This document shows, piece by piece, positions 60,591-64,000 of a stretch of DNA of 64,000 bases (position 1 is the first letter of the stretch; each line of letters starts with the position of its first letter). Source of the stretch: Bacillota bacterium. GTDB lineage: Bacteria; Bacillota; Ch66; Ch109. Below the pieces are notes generated by a model. The model saw only the letters and a program-made list of their open reading frames with translations, searched no databases and had not been told where the DNA came from. The translations under genes and the position numbers were made by a program. The stretch is taken from assembly GCA_013178275.1 (NCBI GenBank), contig JABLWZ010000001.1, positions 248,001 through 312,000 of the forward strand, written 5' to 3'.

Positions 60591-61712
60591 TTAGTTGTCA
60601 ATTTGTAAAAAATGACCATTTTCCATTTTATAAGTTGATTTATTAGTGATAGATGATGTTTTAACATATTCCGGAGGCCCCGATCCTCCTGTTTGAGAAT
60701 AATACTCTTTTGTTTCCTCATCAATTATTTCCAAAATTCCATCGTTATCGATATCCTGAAAATCAATATCATGTTTTTTGCATTCCTTTTTCCCTTCTTC
60801 ATAATTTTCGAATCCTTCATTCGAATAAAGAACCGATTGAGTGCCAGGACTAAAAGATAAAAGCTCTCCCCGCGTTCCTATACGGCCCGTCCCTCCACCT
60901 GTTTGCGTAACCCAAACCTCCTGTTTGCCGTCTTTTTCTATATCAACCACTATAAATGAAACACTATCCACATCGGCTATTTTTCTATCCAGCACCCAAT
61001 CAGATTCGTATCTTAACAGCCATATTTCAGACCATCTTGAAGCATGAGACTGGTTTCTATCGTAAATAGAAACTATTGCCTCGACAGAATCAGTTTTGGT
61101 GAAACAGCCTTTCTGCCATTTAATATCATCTAAGTTATATTTAAGCTCCTCTTCATTTAACGTTTTTCTAAATAAATCTCTTATGACAGCTTCATTTATG
61201 GGACTAGATATATTGGCGATTTCCTTCGCCGGCTCTCCTGATACGCCCGGCGTCGGTTCGGGGATGGCATTCGCTGCCTTCTCTTCGAACAGGTCCGCAT
61301 ATTCCTGCTTCAGATACGCCAGGGTTTTTTTATCCGTAATCGTTGCAAGATACACTCTGGCCCCGTTCTCGTCGCCCTGCTGCAGGTATATCTCGACCAT
61401 CGCCTCGTGCAGCAGTTCCGGGTTGTCCAGTCCCATCGCGAGAGCGCCGTTCACTGTCGCAATAGCCTTGTCATACTGGCCGTTATGCGCGTAGGCCAGG
61501 CTCAACCCGGCATAAGCTTCGGTCTTTCGCGGATCGATCTCGATAACCTTCTGGAAGGCTAAAATGGCTTCTTCATATTTCCCTTCGTCCAACAGCTTAT
61601 AGGCCAGCTTTAGCTGTCGTTCGGCAGAGTCCAGGCCGCCGGTGGCCAGGGCAATCCCGGCGATCGTCAAAATCAGGGCTACTGTTATAACCGAGATCAC
61701 TCGTTTATTCAT
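60591..61712 (-). CDS. TPR-head surface protein with FG-GAP/VCBS-like C-terminal domain
   Basis: About 373 residues from ATG 61712, preceded by TTGGGAGGATATTAC. A signal anchor (ISVITVALILTIAGIALA), a TPR head (about 25-135: AERQLKLAYKLLDEGKYEEAILAFQKVIEIDPRKTEAYAGLSLAYA...) and a C-terminal part with LDRKIADVDSVSFIVVDIEKDGKQEVWVTQTGGGTGR and a calcium-loop-like DFQDIDNDGILEIIDEE. The head is nearly identical to those of the next two genes, while the C-terminus is unrelated. Predicted to lie outside the membrane. Function unknown. Confidence 0.75.
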   Translation of the reverse strand: MNKRVISVITVALILTIAGIALATGGLDSAERQLKLAYKLLDEGKYEEAILAFQKVIEIDPRKTEAYAGLSLAYAHNGQYDKAIATVNGALAMGLDNPELLHEAMVEIYLQQGDENGARVYLATITDKKTLAYLKQEYADLFEEKAANAIPEPTPGVSGEPAKEIANISSPINEAVIRDLFRKTLNEEELKYNLDDIKWQKGCFTKTDSVEAIVSIYDRNQSHASRWSEIWLLRYESDWVLDRKIADVDSVSFIVVDIEKDGKQEVWVTQTGGGTGRIGTRGELLSFSPGTQSVLYSNEGFENYEEGKKECKKHDIDFQDIDNDGILEIIDEETKEYYSQTGGSGPPEYVKTSSITNKSTYKMENGHFLQIDN

Positions 61713-61763
61713 GTAATATCCTCCCAACATTTTTTCTACTCTACGGTCAAATTCTAAGCAAGT

Positions 61764-62828
61764 TCAAGGAGCAATACGGATTTCACTTACCACATCTCTA
61801 ACAAATGCGATGGTGGCTGAATGGTACGTATGATTATACTCTTGAACATAGATCAGGCAATCCAAGTATTTTTTGCCGGCCTTATCAGTATTCAGCATAA
61901 CCGCACTTGGGAATTGTTGGCCTTTTACCTCTGCCATGCCTGAACTTATCATTTTCGATGTAGCCGCGTCAGAATACGATGGAGGGTCAAATTTCACTTC
62001 GACAGTGCTCGGGAATTTCTTCAGAACTTCTTGAAAACTATCACCAACCCTGATATTCCTTGGGCCGTATACACTTTTATCTGTAATTGTATAAAACCTG
62101 TAACCAATATCCGATGCATATACCCCGTGAAATTCTTCTTGAAAACCGTTGTAATATTTTGTTTCAGAAAATTCACCCGAACGATTTCCCGTAAAGGTTC
62201 CGTCAAAATTAACTGATTCAGTCTTAAGCGGATCACCAAAACCGCTGGAAACATGGATTCCGTTTATGGTATATTCCGCATATGACAGTTGTTTTTCACT
62301 ATTGAAATTTAAAATTTTAGACCCTTCTGTATTACTGTCCGCCGGTTCTTCTGATACGCCTGGCGTAGGTTCGGGGACGGCACCCGCTGCCTTCTCTTCG
62401 AACAGGTCCGCGTATTCCTGCTTCAGATACGCCAGGATTTTTTCATCTATGATCGATGCAAGATACGCTCTGGCTCCTGCTTCATTGTTTTGAATCAGGT
62501 AGATATCCACCATAGCGCCATGCAGCAATTCTATTTCATCCAAGTTCATGACCAAGGCTAATTTAATGATGTCTGTAGCTTTATCAACCTGACCGGTATT
62601 GGCGTAGGCCAAACTCAGCCCGGCATAAGCTTCGGTCTTTCGCGGATCGATCTCGATAACCTTCTGGAAGGCCAAGATGGCTTCTTCATATTTCCCTTCA
62701 TCCATAAGTTTGCAGGCCAGCTTTAACTGCCGCTCGGCAAGATTAAGCGTCCCGCTGGCGGCCAGGACAATCCCGGCAGCCGCCAGCACCAAGACCGCGG
62801 CGATAATAAAAATCATCCGTCTATTCAT
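61764..62828 (-). CDS. TPR-head surface protein with unrelated C-terminal domain
   Basis: 354 residues. Signal anchor (MNRRMIFIIAAVLVLAAAGIVLA), a TPR head almost identical to that of the neighbouring gene (KLACKLMDEGKYEEAILAFQ and KVIEIDPRKTEAYAGLSLAYA), a linker EKAAGAVPEPTPGVSEEPAD, and a beta-rich C-terminal domain from about residue 175 with no recognised family. ATG at 62828 follows GGGAGAGGGTAAT. A copied fragment of its 3' half occurs at 59519-59600, evidence of recombination here. Confidence 0.75.
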   Translation of the reverse strand: MNRRMIFIIAAVLVLAAAGIVLAASGTLNLAERQLKLACKLMDEGKYEEAILAFQKVIEIDPRKTEAYAGLSLAYANTGQVDKATDIIKLALVMNLDEIELLHGAMVDIYLIQNNEAGARAYLASIIDEKILAYLKQEYADLFEEKAAGAVPEPTPGVSEEPADSNTEGSKILNFNSEKQLSYAEYTINGIHVSSGFGDPLKTESVNFDGTFTGNRSGEFSETKYYNGFQEEFHGVYASDIGYRFYTITDKSVYGPRNIRVGDSFQEVLKKFPSTVEVKFDPPSYSDAATSKMISSGMAEVKGQQFPSAVMLNTDKAGKKYLDCLIYVQEYNHTYHSATIAFVRDVVSEIRIAP

Positions 62829-62877
62829 ATTACCCTCTCCCGATTTTTATATTTCGCAGTGTAATACGCCATTAGTT

Positions 62878-64000
62878 TTATCTGGCAAGATCCTCAATTC
62901 GCTTTCTGTCATCTTGACGTAAATTGGGCAGGTTTAAAGCCGGGGTATAATCGCTGATTGGATTCTCCGATAAATCTAGGTCCTCTAAATTGGTTAAATT
63001 TGATAAAACACTTATGTCACTGATTTGATTTACCGATAAATAAAGTTTCTTTAAATTGGTTAAATCTTTTAACGTCCCGATGTCGCTGATTTGCCGATTG
63101 CTTCCTAAATCAAGTGTCTCTAAATTGGTTAAATTTTTTAACACGCTGATATCGCTGATTTGATTGTAATTTAAGAAAAGCCGTGTTAGATTTCTTAAGT
63201 TTGATAACGTGTTAATATCACTTATTCGGTTGTGACTTAAACCAAGCTGATTCAAATTTCTTAAGTTTGATAAAGCACTGATGTCGCTGATTTGATTATC
63301 CGATAAATAAAGGCGCTCTAAATTGATTAAATCTTTTAACGCGCTGATGTCGCTGATTTGATTATCCTCTAAACTAATGCCTTGTAAATTGGTTAAATCT
63401 TTTAACGCGCTGATATCGTTGATTTGGTTATTATATAAATTAAGTCCCCGTAAATTGGTTGAATTCTTTAATGCACTTATGTCATTGATTCTGTTAAAAT
63501 TTAAACCTAAATTTTTTAAGTTCGGGAACCATATCAGATCATCTGCGCTTTTTATCCCTCCATAAGGTATCGGATTGCCATCAAACCATATATCACTTAA
63601 TCCGTAATCATTTTTATCATATACGATTGATGCTTCTCCCCGATATATCACAGGCCCATCAATCCTAATTTTATCAATTTCTGCCAACTCATCGCTCCAA
63701 ATATCTCCATTGGGCTTATCGAGCATGACCCTGATCGCCTTTTCAAAACAGGGGTCCTTGAATTTAACGACCTGGTTTTCCCGCTGGCTTACCGCAGCTT
63801 CATTTTCTCTCTGGCCTGACATACTCTCAAATAATTCCGGAAACTTCTTCTTCAAATAGTCCAGTATTTTTTGGTCGGTTATCGTGCGGATGTAGCGCCT
63901 GGCCCCGCTCTCGTCGCCCTTTTTCAGGTATATCTCGACCATCGCCTCGTGCAGGAGTTCCGGGTCGTCCAGGCCCATCGCGAGAGCGCCGTTCACGGTC
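62878..64000 (-). CDS. TPR-head protein with leucine-rich repeats (5' end outside window)
   Basis: At least 374 residues in the window. The frame continues past the edge and begins mid-TPR, where TVNGALAMGLDDPELLHEAM matches the first array gene. After the QRENEAAVSQREN linker comes a short domain and then about ten 22-residue leucine-rich repeats with the consensus L-x-L-x-x-N-x-I-S-D-I-x-x-L (for example NLRGLNLYNNQINDISALKD), as in bacterial internalin-type LRRs. It probably binds proteins at the cell surface. The N-terminal signal should be upstream, outside the window. Confidence 0.85.
   Translation of the reverse strand, partial: TVNGALAMGLDDPELLHEAMVEIYLKKGDESGARRYIRTITDQKILDYLKKKFPELFESMSGQRENEAAVSQRENQVVKFKDPCFEKAIRVMLDKPNGDIWSDELAEIDKIRIDGPVIYRGEASIVYDKNDYGLSDIWFDGNPIPYGGIKSADDLIWFPNLKNLGLNFNRINDISALKNSTNLRGLNLYNNQINDISALKDLTNLQGISLEDNQISDISALKDLINLERLYLSDNQISDISALSNLRNLNQLGLSHNRISDINTLSNLRNLTRLFLNYNQISDISVLKNLTNLETLDLGSNRQISDIGTLKDLTNLKKLYLSVNQISDISVLSNLTNLEDLDLSENPISDYTPALNLPNLRQDDRKRIEDLAR

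Overview
The window comes from a spore-forming, anaerobic, GC-rich member of the Firmicutes, most likely a Clostridia-class organism near the Peptococcaceae or Syntrophomonadaceae. This is an inference from gene content, not a taxonomic search. Supporting signs are a complete cotJABC spore-coat operon, a candidate SpoVM-like microprotein, a sigma-54-linked butyrate/crotonyl-CoA pathway, GH57-type glycogen enzymes, rubredoxin and hemerythrin, AGGAGG-type ribosome sites and frequent TTG/GTG starts.

Layout. 1-5.6 kb: folE (cut by the window edge), a TPR protein, a YdcZ-type and a ZIP-type transporter, a small membrane protein, a potassium channel with an RCK domain, and a small sporulation-like locus. 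5.7-9.4 kb: a repeat-rich patch with an intact IS3-family element, then the phosphatidylethanolamine genes pssA and psd. 9.4-20 kb: a hypothetical gene, a DinG helicase-exonuclease, and a glycogen cluster (GH57-like protein, glgC, DUF4912, GH57 branching enzyme, glgA). 20-25.7 kb: tRNA-Gly and tRNA-Arg, an isocitrate dehydrogenase-family gene, a DUF155 protein, cotJABC and a coiled-coil protein. 25.8-28.2 kb: a second copy of the repeat, this one split by an IS110-family element. 28.2-35.5 kb: a hydrolase, small proteins, a Lon-family protease, and an ECF sigma/anti-sigma pair with two membrane proteins.

35.5-44.6 kb holds a sigma-54 activator (CBS-PAS-PAS-AAA-HTH), a two-subunit CoA-transferase, and an acyl-CoA dehydrogenase/enoyl-CoA hydratase/3-hydroxybutyryl-CoA dehydrogenase/thiolase operon. 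The operon is preceded by a good -24/-12 promoter, so activator and pathway probably form one regulated unit for butyrate or short-chain fatty acid conversion. 44.7-49 kb: a class A penicillin-binding protein, CorA and a HAD hydrolase. 49.2-57.3 kb is a redox and stress neighbourhood: an iron-sulfur QueG-like protein, a thiol-dioxygenase-like cupin, a second cupin, rubredoxin, hemerythrin, an M24-family protein and, most unusually, a 12-helix heme-copper-oxidase-like membrane protein fused to a SUMF1 domain, with a membrane partner and an Rrf2 regulator. 57.4-64 kb: cell-surface and degenerate genes, ending in a tandem set of proteins that share one TPR head but carry unrelated C-terminal parts.

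The strongest candidates for something undescribed are (i) the Rrf2 / membrane protein / HCO-SUMF1 fusion operon, (ii) the hairpin-bounded repeat present as two large copies and one internally deleted copy, with a conserved three-way-junction structure inside, and (iii) the TPR-head paralogue array. All calls were made by reading the sequence; no database search or structure prediction was run.
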